From contig JAZODA010000016.1 in the NCBI GenBank assembly GCA_045596745.1, positions 1 to 64,000 on the forward strand: DNA of 64,000 bases, given 5' to 3'. This document shows, one piece after another, positions 50,416 to 59,229 of the stretch. The notes beneath the pieces were generated by a model. It was not told the origin of the DNA and did no database searches. It saw nothing but the letters and a program-made list of their open reading frames with translations. The stretch comes from RGIG3009 sp045596745 (lineage in GTDB: Bacteria; Bacillota; Clostridia; Oscillospirales; Acutalibacteraceae). The first letter of the stretch is position 1, and the number at the start of each line of letters is the position of its first letter. A program made the translations under genes and the position numbers.

Positions 50416-53400
50416 TTACTCGTTGTACAGCGCCTGCAGCTTCTCCAGGTGCTCGTAACGCTTCATCGCCGCGGCTTCCGCCTCGGTGAACAGCGCTTCG
50501 GCACGATCCGGGAAGGAGCGGGTCAGCGACGCATAGCGAGCTTCGTTCATGATGAAGTCGCGATAGCTCGTGGTGGGAGCCTTGCTGTCGATGACGAACT
50601 TCTTGTCGGCAGCCGGGTTGAAGCGGAACATATTCCAGTAGCCGCAATCCACAGCCTTCTTCATTTCGGCCTGGCAGTTGACCATGCCGCCCTTGATGCT
50701 GTGCATCTCGCAGGGAGCGTAGCCGATGATCAGGGACGGGCCCGGATAAGCTTCAGCTTCCGCAATCGCCTTGATGGTCTGGTTCATGTCAGCGCCCATA
50801 GCGATCTGAGCGACGTAGACATAGCCATAGGACATCGCGATCTCGGCGAGGCTCTTCTTGGCAATCGCCTTACCGGCAGCGGCAAACTGTGCCACCTGAC
50901 CGATCTGGGAAGCCTTGGAAGCCTGACCACCGGTGTTGGAGTACACTTCGGTATCGAAGACCATGATGTTGACGTCTTCGCCGGAAGCCAGGACGTGGTC
51001 CACGCCGCCGAAGCCGATGTCGTAAGCCCAACCGTCACCACCGAAGATCCAGACGGACTTCTTGGAGAGGTATTCCTTGTCAGCCAGGATGGCGGGAGCC
51101 ACCGGGCAACCGGCCGCAGCAGCCTTCTCCAGTTCGACAACCAGAGCCTCGGTAGCAGCGGTGTTCTTCGCGCCGTCTTCCAGCGTGTTCAGGTACTCTT
51201 CAGCGGCAGCCTTGAACTCAGCCGAAGCCTTGTCGGAAGCAGCCATTTCCTTGACCTGCTCAACCAAGCGGGCGCGGACAGCCTTCTGGCCCAGGTACAT
51301 ACCGAAGCCGTGCTCAGCGTTGTCCTCGAACAGGGAGTTAGCCCAAGCGGGACCCTGGCCCTTCTTGTTGACGGTGTAGGGAGAAGTAGCAGCCGGGCCA
51401 CCCCAGATGGAGGAGCAACCGGTCGCGTTGGAGATGTACATACGATCGCCGAACAGCTGAGTGATCAGGCGAGCATAAGCCGTCTCAGCGCAGCCTGCGC
51501 AGGAGCCGGAGAACTCGAGCAGGGGCTGCTTGTACTGGCTGCCGATAACGGTGTTGCTCTGAACCTCGGGCTTATCGGAAACCTCAGCCACACAGTAGTC
51601 GAACACCTTCTGCTGATCTTCCTGAGACTCGCGGGAAACCAACTTCAGAGAGTTGGTCGGGCAGACGCCAACGCAGACGCCGCAACCCATACAATCCAGC
51701 GGGGAGATAGCCAGCGTGTAGGTGTAGTTGGTCTTGATGACCGGCTTCGGAGCTTTCTTCATGTTCTCCGGAGCAGCAGCAACCTCAGCCTCGTTCATAG
51801 CGAACGGACGGATGGTAGCGTGCGGGCAGACGAAGGAGCACTTGTTGCACTTCGCGCAAGTGGTCTCGTCCCAAGCGGGAACCATAACGGCAACGCCGCG
51901 CTTCTCATAAGCGGAAGCACCGTGCTCGAAGGTACCGTCAGCGTGATCCATGAAAGCGGAGACAGGCAGCGAATCGCCTTCCATCTTGCCAACCGGCTTC
52001 ATGATGTTATCCACCATTTTGACCAGCTTGGCGGGGCCGTTCTCAGCAACTTCGGGAGCGGCATCCACAGCGTCAGCCCAAGCGGCCGGCACGTCGATCT
52101 TCACGAACGCGGTAGCGCCGGCGTCGATCGCCTTGTGGTTCATTTCCACGATATCCATACCCTTCTTGGAGTAGGACTTGGTGGCAGCATCCTTCATGTA
52201 CTGGATGGCATCCTCCTGCGGCATAACCTTAGCCAGCGTGAAGAACGCGGACTGCAGGATGGTGTTGGTACGCTTGCCCATACCGATCTGCATCGCCAGG
52301 TCAATGGCGTTGATGGTGTAGAGCTGCACGTTGTTCTTGGCGATGTAACGCTTCGCCTCGGCCGGCAGGTGCTTATCCAGCTCTTCCGGCGTCCACTGGC
52401 AGTTGATCATGAAGACACCGCCGGGCTTAACGTCGTTAACCATCTTGTAGCCCTTGATAACATAGGACGGGTTGTGGCAAGCCACGAAGTCGGCCTTGTT
52501 GATGTAGTAGGGGCTCTTGATCGGCTTGTCGCCAAAACGCAGGTGCGAAATGGTGATACCGCCGGTCTTCTTGGAGTCGTACTGGAAGTACGCCTGCACA
52601 TACTTGTCGGTGTGGTCACCGATGATCTTGATGGAGTTCTTGTTCGCGCCAACGGTACCGTCGCCGCCCAGACCCCAGAACTTGCACTCGATGGTGCCGG
52701 CAGCAGCCGTGTTGGGTGCTTCCTCTTCCTCGAGAGACAGGTTGGTAACGTCGTCGGTGATACCGATGGTGAACTGCGGCTTGGGATCGGCCTTAGCCAG
52801 CTCCTTGTACACAGCGAAGACGCTGGAAGGAGGCGTGTCCTTGGAACCCAGACCATAACGACCGCCGATGACGCGGATACCGGTGCGGCCCATGGAAGCC
52901 AGGGCGGTAACAACATCCAGATACAGCGGCTCACCCAGCGCGCCGGGTTCCTTCGTGCGGTCCAGAACAGCGATGGACTTGACCGTCTCGGGAATGGCAG
53001 CCAGCAGGTGCTTCGCGGAGAAGGGACGATACAGGCGAACCTTGATCAGACCGACCTTCTCGCCGGCAGCGGTCAGGTAGTCGATAACTTCTTCCGCGAC
53101 GTCGCAGAAAGAACCCATCGCCACGATGACGCGCTCGGCATCCGGAGCGCCGTAGTAGTTGAACAGCTTATAGTCGGTGCCCAGCTTGGCGTTGACCTTG
53201 TCCATGTACTCCTCGACAATGCCGGGAACGGCGTCGTAGTACGCGTTGCAGGCCTCACGATGCTGGAAGAAGATGTCGCCGTTCTCGTGAGAACCGCGCA
53301 TCACGGGATGCTCGGGGTTCAGAGCGCGCTTGCGGAACGCCGCGACAGCGTCCATATCGCACATCTCTTTCAGATCCTCGAAATCCCAAACCTGGATCTT

Positions 53401-53943
53401 CTGCAGCTCGTGAGAGGTGCGGAAGCCATCGAAGAAGTTGATGAAAGGCACGCGGCTCTTAATGGTAGCCAGGTGTGCAACAGCACCCAGGTCCATAACT
53501 TCCTGCGTGTTGGTTTCCGCCAGCATAGCAAAACCGGTCTGGCGGCAAGCGTACACGTCGGAGTGGTCGCCGAAGATGTTCAGCGCGTGAGACGCCACGC
53601 AACGGGCGGACACGTGGAACACGGAGGGCAACAGCTCACCGGCGATTTTGTACATGTTGGGGATCATCAGCAGCAGGCCCTGAGAAGCGGTGTAAGTGGT
53701 GGTCATTGCACCAGCCGCCAGAGAACCGTGCACTGTACCGGCAGCGCCGGCTTCGGACTGCATTTCCGACACCTTAACGGTCGTGCCGAAAATGTTTTTC
53801 AGACCCGTAGCAGCCCACTGATCAACATAGTCTGCCATCGGGCTGGACGGCGTGATCGGGTAGATGCCCGCCACTTCGGTGAACGCATAGGATACATGCG
53901 CAGCCGCGTTGTTACCGTCCATGGTTTTGAACTTTCTTGCCAT
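50416..53943 (-). CDS. nifJ: Pyruvate:ferredoxin (flavodoxin) oxidoreductase
   Basis: This 1,175-residue single-chain enzyme oxidises pyruvate to acetyl-CoA and CO2 and reduces ferredoxin, the central step of anaerobic carbon metabolism. It begins MARKFKTMDGNNAAAHVSYA with the TPP-binding FTEVAGIYPITPSSPMADYV. The two [4Fe-4S] motifs are CAKCNKCSFVCPH and CMGCGVCVGVCP; the C-terminal TPP domain has a third cluster (CAGCAETAY) and GDGWAYDIGFGG. All domains are complete. The ATG at 53943 follows AAGGAGGA. Confidence 0.98.
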   Translation of the reverse strand: MARKFKTMDGNNAAAHVSYAFTEVAGIYPITPSSPMADYVDQWAATGLKNIFGTTVKVSEMQSEAGAAGTVHGSLAAGAMTTTYTASQGLLLMIPNMYKIAGELLPSVFHVSARCVASHALNIFGDHSDVYACRQTGFAMLAETNTQEVMDLGAVAHLATIKSRVPFINFFDGFRTSHELQKIQVWDFEDLKEMCDMDAVAAFRKRALNPEHPVMRGSHENGDIFFQHREACNAYYDAVPGIVEEYMDKVNAKLGTDYKLFNYYGAPDAERVIVAMGSFCDVAEEVIDYLTAAGEKVGLIKVRLYRPFSAKHLLAAIPETVKSIAVLDRTKEPGALGEPLYLDVVTALASMGRTGIRVIGGRYGLGSKDTPPSSVFAVYKELAKADPKPQFTIGITDDVTNLSLEEEEAPNTAAAGTIECKFWGLGGDGTVGANKNSIKIIGDHTDKYVQAYFQYDSKKTGGITISHLRFGDKPIKSPYYINKADFVACHNPSYVIKGYKMVNDVKPGGVFMINCQWTPEELDKHLPAEAKRYIAKNNVQLYTINAIDLAMQIGMGKRTNTILQSAFFTLAKVMPQEDAIQYMKDAATKSYSKKGMDIVEMNHKAIDAGATAFVKIDVPAAWADAVDAAPEVAENGPAKLVKMVDNIMKPVGKMEGDSLPVSAFMDHADGTFEHGASAYEKRGVAVMVPAWDETTCAKCNKCSFVCPHATIRPFAMNEAEVAAAPENMKKAPKPVIKTNYTYTLAISPLDCMGCGVCVGVCPTNSLKLVSRESQEDQQKVFDYCVAEVSDKPEVQSNTVIGSQYKQPLLEFSGSCAGCAETAYARLITQLFGDRMYISNATGCSSIWGGPAATSPYTVNKKGQGPAWANSLFEDNAEHGFGMYLGQKAVRARLVEQVKEMAASDKASAEFKAAAEEYLNTLEDGAKNTAATEALVVELEKAAAAGCPVAPAILADKEYLSKKSVWIFGGDGWAYDIGFGGVDHVLASGEDVNIMVFDTEVYSNTGGQASKASQIGQVAQFAAAGKAIAKKSLAEIAMSYGYVYVAQIAMGADMNQTIKAIAEAEAYPGPSLIIGYAPCEMHSIKGGMVNCQAEMKKAVDCGYWNMFRFNPAADKKFVIDSKAPTTSYRDFIMNEARYASLTRSFPDRAEALFTEAEAAAMKRYEHLEKLQALYNE

Positions 53944-54005
53944 AGAAATATGTCCTCCTTTTAGGATAATATAAACATAGCTCGGTGCGTAACACACCAA
54001 TGGTA

Positions 54006-54034
54006 ATCATAGCACAAAAACCTTGCTATGTAAA
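54006..54034 (-). promoter_or_regulatory. Promoter of nifJ
   Basis: Minus-strand TTTACA (54029-54034), 17 bp, TATGAT (54006-54011), about 63 bp upstream of the ATG. The remaining non-coding DNA at 54035-54175 shows no feature I recognise. Confidence 0.82.
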
Positions 54035-54175
54035 GAAAAATCGTGTTTTTTTCAAAATTTTTAAAATCTGCCGATTTTTGTCCGTTTCCACTGCCTTTTC
54101 GTGCCAAAAAACGCTCAAGCGCGCGGCGGCGCGCCGTTTTCGCCTGTTTTCCCCTCGTATCGACGGCGTGTGCGT

Positions 54176-54204
54176 TTGACAGAATGGAAAAAATCCGTTA
54201 TGAT
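54176..54204 (+). promoter_or_regulatory. Promoter of the CorC-type CBS gene
   Basis: TTGACA (54176-54181), 17 bp, TATGAT (54199-54204), 36 bp upstream of the ATG. Confidence 0.88.
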
Positions 54205-54239
54205 AATGTCACCAACTATGAAAGGGGACATTTGAAATT

Positions 54240-55115
54240 ATGGCTGACCCTGCTCCTGACGGGAACACAACGTCTACCCCGTCGTTCTGGAAATCGCTGT
54301 CCAGACGCTTGTCCGACCGCCGCAAAAACGTAACGGAGGAGGACATCCGCGAACTGATGGACGCCGGCGAGGAAACAGGCGCTATCGAAGGTTCTCAAAA
54401 GGACATGATCAACAACATCTTTGAACTGTCCGAAATGACCGCCGAGGCTGTTATGACCCCCCGCACCGAGGTGGAAGCCCTCGATGTGGAAGATACCGTG
54501 CAAGATGCGTTGCGCATCGCCGTGGAGGAAGGCTTCTCCCGTATGCCGGTGTATGAAGAAGACATTGACCACGTTGTCGGTGTTCTGTACATCAAAGATT
54601 TGCTGCCCTACGTCGGGCGGAAATTGCCGTCCGATTTGTCGTTGCGCAAGCTGATGCGCGACGCGCATTTCGTTCCCGGCACCAAGAATTGCCAGGATTT
54701 GCTGGCGGAAATGACCGAAAAGCACATTCAGCTCGCCATGGTGGTGGACGAGTACGGCGGCCTTGCCGGTATCGTCTCCATGGAAGACCTGCTGGAATCC
54801 ATCGTGGGTAGTATTCAGGACGAGTACGACCACGAGGAAGAAGAGGTCAAGCAGCGCAGTGACAACTCGTTTGAGGTGGATGGTGCTATGGCCATCGACG
54901 AAGTAGGCGAGTTGCTTGGTGTAGCATTCCCCGAAGGCGAATACGAAACGCTGGCAGGTTTCTTCATCGACCGTCTGGGTCACATTCCCGCTGCTGACGA
55001 AGCTGCCGAAATCAGCTATGGTGAGTTGGAACTGACCGCACTGAAGATGGACGGCCGCCGCGTGGAGTTGATTCACATCCGCCGCAAAGAAACGGAAACG
55101 GCAACCGAAGAGTAA
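54240..55115 (+). CDS. CorC/HlyC-type CBS-domain protein, soluble form
   Basis: This 291-residue protein has two CBS domains (about 65-190; AVMTPRTEVEALDVEDTVQD, VVDEYGGLAGIVSMEDLLES) and a C-terminal CorC/transporter-associated domain (about 205-285). The usual N-terminal DUF21 membrane domain of the long members is absent and no membrane helix is predicted, so this is the short form. CBS pairs bind adenine nucleotides; relatives act with magnesium transport or efflux. It is a single-gene unit with its own promoter and terminator. Confidence 0.92.
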   Translation: MADPAPDGNTTSTPSFWKSLSRRLSDRRKNVTEEDIRELMDAGEETGAIEGSQKDMINNIFELSEMTAEAVMTPRTEVEALDVEDTVQDALRIAVEEGFSRMPVYEEDIDHVVGVLYIKDLLPYVGRKLPSDLSLRKLMRDAHFVPGTKNCQDLLAEMTEKHIQLAMVVDEYGGLAGIVSMEDLLESIVGSIQDEYDHEEEEVKQRSDNSFEVDGAMAIDEVGELLGVAFPEGEYETLAGFFIDRLGHIPAADEAAEISYGELELTALKMDGRRVELIHIRRKETETATEE

Positions 55116-55120
55116 ATAAG

Positions 55121-55158
55121 AAGAACGCTCGGAGCGACTGCTCCGAGCGTTCTTTTTT
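55121..55158. terminator. Bidirectional terminator between the CBS gene and copA
   Basis: AAGAACGCTCGGAGC-GACT-GCTCCGAGCGTTCTT (55121-55154), a 15-bp stem with a T-run on the plus side and an A-run on the other. It can end both convergent genes. Confidence 0.93.
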
Positions 55159-55366
55159 ATTGAATGTCGGTCACGGTGTAATCCTGAGCCGTCACGGCGT
55201 TTACCAACACCGCATCGTCAACCGCCTTCGCCAGCGTCACCACAGCGGTGCCGCTTTCGTGGCTGACCTCTGCGCTCTGCACACCCTCCAGCGCCTCCAG
55301 CACCTTCTTAACACGCGCCGAGCAATGGCCGCACATCATACCTTCGATTTTCAGTGTCTTCTTCAT
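55157..55366 (-). CDS. Possible free CopZ-like copper chaperone from an internal start
   Basis: Inside the 3' end of copA an in-frame ATG (55366) lies 9 nt after AAGGAG, a good internal ribosome-binding site. Starting there gives 69 residues (MKKTLKIEGMMCGHCSARVK...), the size and pattern of a CopZ chaperone with a MCGHC metal site. The cell may therefore make both the fused domain and a free chaperone. This is inference from the sequence, comparable to the frameshift-generated CopA(Z) of E. coli. Confidence 0.5.
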   Translation of the reverse strand: MKKTLKIEGMMCGHCSARVKKVLEALEGVQSAEVSHESGTAVVTLAKAVDDAVLVNAVTAQDYTVTDIQ

Positions 55367-57643
55367 CGGTTGTTTCTCCTTTTCTTTCGCCGCGCGGGGG
55401 CGCAGACGAATAAAATTCAAGCGTAGCGCGTTGGACACCACGCAAAAACTGGACAAGCTCATTGCCAGTGCGCCGAACATCGGCTCCAGCTCCCAACCAA
55501 ACAGCGGAATAAACACACCCGCCGCCAGCGGAATGCCGAGAGTGTTGTAGGCAAACGCCCAGAACAGGTTCTGGCGGATGTTCCGCAACGTCGCACGGCT
55601 GAGCCGCATCGCCAACGGCACATCGGACAGGCGGCTCTTCACAAGCACCACATCCGCCGCATCAAGCGCCACATCCGCGCCGGCACCAATGGCAACACCG
55701 ACGTCGGCACGAGTCAGCGCAGGCGCATCGTTGATGCCGTCGCCGACCATCATCACACGACCCTGTGTCTGCAACGACCGAACCGCCTCATCCTTGCCGT
55801 CGGGCAGCACGTCGGCAATCACCTCACCAATGCCTGCCTCCGCGGCAATCGCTCGTGCGGTACGTTCATTATCACCGGTCAGCATCACCACGCGCGCACC
55901 CAGTCGGCGCAGCTCAAGCACCGCTTGTCGGCTGTCGGGCTTTATCGTGTCCGCTACCGCCACAATGCCGCGCACCACGCCATCTTCGGCAAACACCAGC
56001 GGCGTGTTTCCCTTCGCTGCCAGCTGTTCTGCAGCCTGTTGCAGCGTCTCCGACAGCACCGCGTGCGTTTTGACAAACGCCACACTGCCGCCAAGCAATT
56101 GTTTCTCGCCGCGCATCGCCTGCAACCCGTGTCCCGGCAACGCCTCAAACTCCGTCACCGCATCCCCCGCAAGTCCGCGCGCTTCGGTCTCGCGAAGCAC
56201 CGCTCGTGCCAGCGGATGTTCGCTTTGCTGTTCCAGCGCCCCGGCAAGCCGCAAGAGGTCTTCTTCGCTCACGCCATCGGCAGGAACGACCGCCGTCACC
56301 TGCGGTTCGCCCGCCGTTACCGTTCCGGTCTTGTCCAACACCACAATCGTGCTTTTGCCGGCCTGCTCAAGCGATACCGCCGTTTTAAACAACACACCGT
56401 GCCGTGCGCCCACACCGCTGCCCACCATAATGGCCACCGGCGTTGCCAGACCCAGCGCACACGGGCAACTGATTACCAACACAGAAATGGCACGCGCCAG
56501 CGCATACCCAACCGCCGCGTCGCTAAGCAACCAACCGGCGGCGGTCACCACAGCAATACCCATCACCACCGGAACAAACACACCGGAAACCGTGTCCGCC
56601 GCCTTGGCAATCGGCGCTTTGGTTGCCGCCGCATCGCTCACCATACGAATAATCTGCGACAGCGTCGTATCCTCACCGACGCGCGTGGCTTCACACCGCA
56701 AAAAACCGGATTGGTTCAGCGTGGCAGCACAAACCGCGTCGCCCACTGCTTTTTCCACAGGAATGCTTTCCCCTGTAAGCGCCGACTCATTGACCGCGCT
56801 GTGTCCGTCCAGCACCATGCCGTCCACCGGAATCACTTCGCCCGGGCGAACCACAAACACATCTCCCGGCCGCACATCCTCCACAGGCACCACCGTTTCC
56901 TGTCCCTCACGCAGCACCGTGGCTGTCGGAGGTGTCAGCTTCATCAACTCACGGATAGCGTCGGTGGTTTTTCCTTTGGCGCGCTCTTCCAACAGCTTGC
57001 CCACCGTAATGAGCGCCAAAATCATCGCCGCAGACTCAAAATACAATTCATGAAGCAGGTGTGCCGCCGCTGCCGACTCGCCGCGAGCAAGCAACACTAT
57101 CATATATACCAGCACCGCCGTGCTGTATCCAAACGCCGCACCCGAACCAAGCGATACCAGCGTATCCATGTTCGGCGCACGGTGCATCACGGCGCGGAAA
57201 CCGCTGACAAAGAAGCGGCGGTTTACCACCAGAACCACAGCGGACAGCGCCATCTGCACAAGCCCCACCACCAAGGGGTTTCCATCGAAAAACGCAGGCA
57301 GCGGCCAACCCCACATCGTGTGTCCCATCGACACATACATCAGCACGACAAGCACTGCGAGCGACGTCACCAACCGGCGCACAAGCGGCGCGTGTGTCTT
57401 CGGAGCGGTCGGTTCTTTTTTCGTCTCGGAGAGAATCGTCTCCTCCCGACGCGGTGACGCACCGTATCCGGCGGCTTCCACAGCGGCAGCGACCGCTTCG
57501 TCTGTAGCCGTGCCGTCCACAGCCATAGAATGGGTCAGCAAATTCACCGAACATGCCGTCACACCCGGCACAGCGGAAACGGCTTTTTCCACACGCGCGC
57601 TGCACGCGGCACAGCTCATACCGGTTACCGTGTACTGTTTCAC
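55157..57643 (-). CDS. copA: Cu+-exporting P1B-type ATPase with C-terminal CopZ-like domain
   Basis: This 828-residue protein has an N-terminal HMA domain (TVTGMSCAACSARVEKAVS), eight membrane helices with the Cu+-specific CPC motif (ISCPCALGLATPVAIMVGSG), the phosphorylation site VLDKTGTVTAG, EQQSEHPLARA and GDGINDAPALTRADVGVAIG. After the last helices come a short basic linker and a second HMA domain (about 760-828; MKKTLKIEGMMCGHCSARVK) that resembles the free chaperone CopZ. A C-terminal HMA is unusual for this family. I chose the GTG at 57643, with GGGAGG 7 nt upstream. It lies 37 bp after the znuB-like gene, in the same operon. Confidence 0.95.
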   Translation of the reverse strand: MKQYTVTGMSCAACSARVEKAVSAVPGVTACSVNLLTHSMAVDGTATDEAVAAAVEAAGYGASPRREETILSETKKEPTAPKTHAPLVRRLVTSLAVLVVLMYVSMGHTMWGWPLPAFFDGNPLVVGLVQMALSAVVLVVNRRFFVSGFRAVMHRAPNMDTLVSLGSGAAFGYSTAVLVYMIVLLARGESAAAAHLLHELYFESAAMILALITVGKLLEERAKGKTTDAIRELMKLTPPTATVLREGQETVVPVEDVRPGDVFVVRPGEVIPVDGMVLDGHSAVNESALTGESIPVEKAVGDAVCAATLNQSGFLRCEATRVGEDTTLSQIIRMVSDAAATKAPIAKAADTVSGVFVPVVMGIAVVTAAGWLLSDAAVGYALARAISVLVISCPCALGLATPVAIMVGSGVGARHGVLFKTAVSLEQAGKSTIVVLDKTGTVTAGEPQVTAVVPADGVSEEDLLRLAGALEQQSEHPLARAVLRETEARGLAGDAVTEFEALPGHGLQAMRGEKQLLGGSVAFVKTHAVLSETLQQAAEQLAAKGNTPLVFAEDGVVRGIVAVADTIKPDSRQAVLELRRLGARVVMLTGDNERTARAIAAEAGIGEVIADVLPDGKDEAVRSLQTQGRVMMVGDGINDAPALTRADVGVAIGAGADVALDAADVVLVKSRLSDVPLAMRLSRATLRNIRQNLFWAFAYNTLGIPLAAGVFIPLFGWELEPMFGALAMSLSSFCVVSNALRLNFIRLRPRAAKEKEKQPMKKTLKIEGMMCGHCSARVKKVLEALEGVQSAEVSHESGTAVVTLAKAVDDAVLVNAVTAQDYTVTDIQ

Positions 57644-57680
57644 AAAAGAACCTCCCTTCCCCAATTATGCAGCCAAGTTA

Positions 57681-58490
57681 TTATGCCCGATTACGGCGGG
57701 CAATGATAAACGTACCGAAAAAGACCGCCGCCGCAACCAACACAATCGTCGGGCCCGTTGCCACAGCGTTGAGCCACGAAAGCACCAGGCCGAGCAACCC
57801 CGAAAACAAAGCAAAAATCAGCGTCAGCGACAAGTAGCTTCGCATACCGCCCGCCACGTTGCGTGCCGCGGCAGCAGGAAGCACTAACATCGCGTTAATC
57901 AGCAATAAACCAACCCAACGGATAGCAAGCATCACCGACAGTGCCAGCACAATCACAAACAGGTTGTCCAGCCACACGACGCGCAACCTCTTGCTGCGTG
58001 CCAGCGACGGGCTAAGCGATACGGCGTAAAACCCATTATAGCACAACAGCCACACAATCGCAACCGCCACCAGTGTGCCACCGAGTACCCACAGCTGGGT
58101 GTCGGTGATGGAAAGTATATCACCGATGAGCAGACTTTGATAATCCGCGCCGCCGCGGGACAACAGCATCAGCCCCAGTGCCACACCGCACGAAGAAAAC
58201 ACACCGATTACCGTATCGGTGGAAGAGAGGCGCGAATGGCGGATGGCGTTCATCAGCACCGCAAAAATCGCTGCAAAAATCAACATCGCAGGGGTGGGAT
58301 CGGTCAACCCGAAAATCACACCGACCGCCACGCCCGTCAACGCCGAATGTCCCAGCGCATCCGAGAAAAACGACATTTTACTATTAACGACCAACGTGCC
58401 CAGCAGCGAAAACAGCGGCATCATCAGCACCACACCGATTAACGCGCGCCGCAAAAAATCATACGACCAAAGTTCAGCAATCAGCTGCAT
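57681..58490 (-). CDS. znuB: Zinc/manganese ABC transporter permease
   Basis: This 269-residue protein has about eight membrane helices and the ZnuB/MntB-family segments ALIGVVLMMPLFSLLGTLVV, SFFSDALGHSALTGVAVGVI and GLLLINAMLVLPAAAARNVA. The start at 58490 (MQLIAELWSYDFLRRALIGV) is chosen because similarity begins here; the longer frame adds a basic stretch lying inside the ATPase gene. It overlaps the ATPase gene by 17 bp. Confidence 0.93.
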   Translation of the reverse strand: MQLIAELWSYDFLRRALIGVVLMMPLFSLLGTLVVNSKMSFFSDALGHSALTGVAVGVIFGLTDPTPAMLIFAAIFAVLMNAIRHSRLSSTDTVIGVFSSCGVALGLMLLSRGGADYQSLLIGDILSITDTQLWVLGGTLVAVAIVWLLCYNGFYAVSLSPSLARSKRLRVVWLDNLFVIVLALSVMLAIRWVGLLLINAMLVLPAAAARNVAGGMRSYLSLTLIFALFSGLLGLVLSWLNAVATGPTIVLVAAAVFFGTFIIARRNRA

Positions 58491-59229
58491 ACCGTGCCGC
58501 CTCCTCTCTGCCAAACGCCTCGGCAAACGCCGCGTGTGCGAACACATCCTTCGGCGTTCCCACCGCCTGAATGGTGCGATCCAACAGCACCGCGCGGTCG
58601 GCGTGATGCCGCACAAACTCCAAGTCGTGCGACACAATCAGAATCACCAAGTCTTCCGTCTGCTTGAGTTCTTCCACCACGCGGTAAAACTCCGCCAAGC
58701 CGGCCTTGTCCACACCCGAAACAGGCTCATCTAAAATCAGCAAATCGGGGCAAGGCATCGTAGCAGCCGCCAGCAATACACGCTGCAGCTCGCCGCCCGA
58801 CAAACGCCCTACCGGGCAATCCAACAAATGCGCCGCGCAAAACCGCTCCAGATGTGCCGTCAACCGCTCGACGGTGCGACGGCGGCGCGGCAGAAAAATC
58901 GGATATCTGCCGGTCAGCGACTGCAGCATATCGTACACCGTCGCAGGCGAGTGGCGATCCAGTGCCAATGTCTGCGGCACATACCCGATGCGCGGACGCT
59001 GTCCTTTCACAGGTGTGCCGTTGTGTCCCGAAAACTCCACGCCGCCGCTGTGCGGAATTTCGCCGAGAATTGCTTTTAGCAGCGTGCTTTTTCCGGCACC
59101 GTTGCGACCGATGATTGCCGTCATCTCGCCGCAGTGCGCGTGCAGATTAACACCCTCCAGCAGCACCTTGCCGCCAACGCGAACGCCAATGTCGCGAATC
59201 TTCAAGCAATGTAACCGACAATCACTCAT
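58474..59229 (-). CDS. znuC: Zinc/manganese ABC transporter ATPase
   Basis: This 251-residue ATPase has Walker A GRNGAGKSTLL, Q-loop YVPQTLALDR, signature LSGGELQRVLLAAA, Walker B LLILDEPVSGVD and the switch His in IVSHDLEFV. It energises import through the ZnuB-like permease. Its ATG overlaps the stop of the binding-protein gene by 4 bp. Confidence 0.95.
   Translation of the reverse strand: MSDCRLHCLKIRDIGVRVGGKVLLEGVNLHAHCGEMTAIIGRNGAGKSTLLKAILGEIPHSGGVEFSGHNGTPVKGQRPRIGYVPQTLALDRHSPATVYDMLQSLTGRYPIFLPRRRRTVERLTAHLERFCAAHLLDCPVGRLSGGELQRVLLAAATMPCPDLLILDEPVSGVDKAGLAEFYRVVEELKQTEDLVILIVSHDLEFVRHHADRAVLLDRTIQAVGTPKDVFAHAAFAEAFGREEAARYAADC

Noticed and set aside
50449..53964. A 1,171-codon plus-strand frame opposite nifJ
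   Set aside because: Antisense shadow of a highly conserved enzyme.
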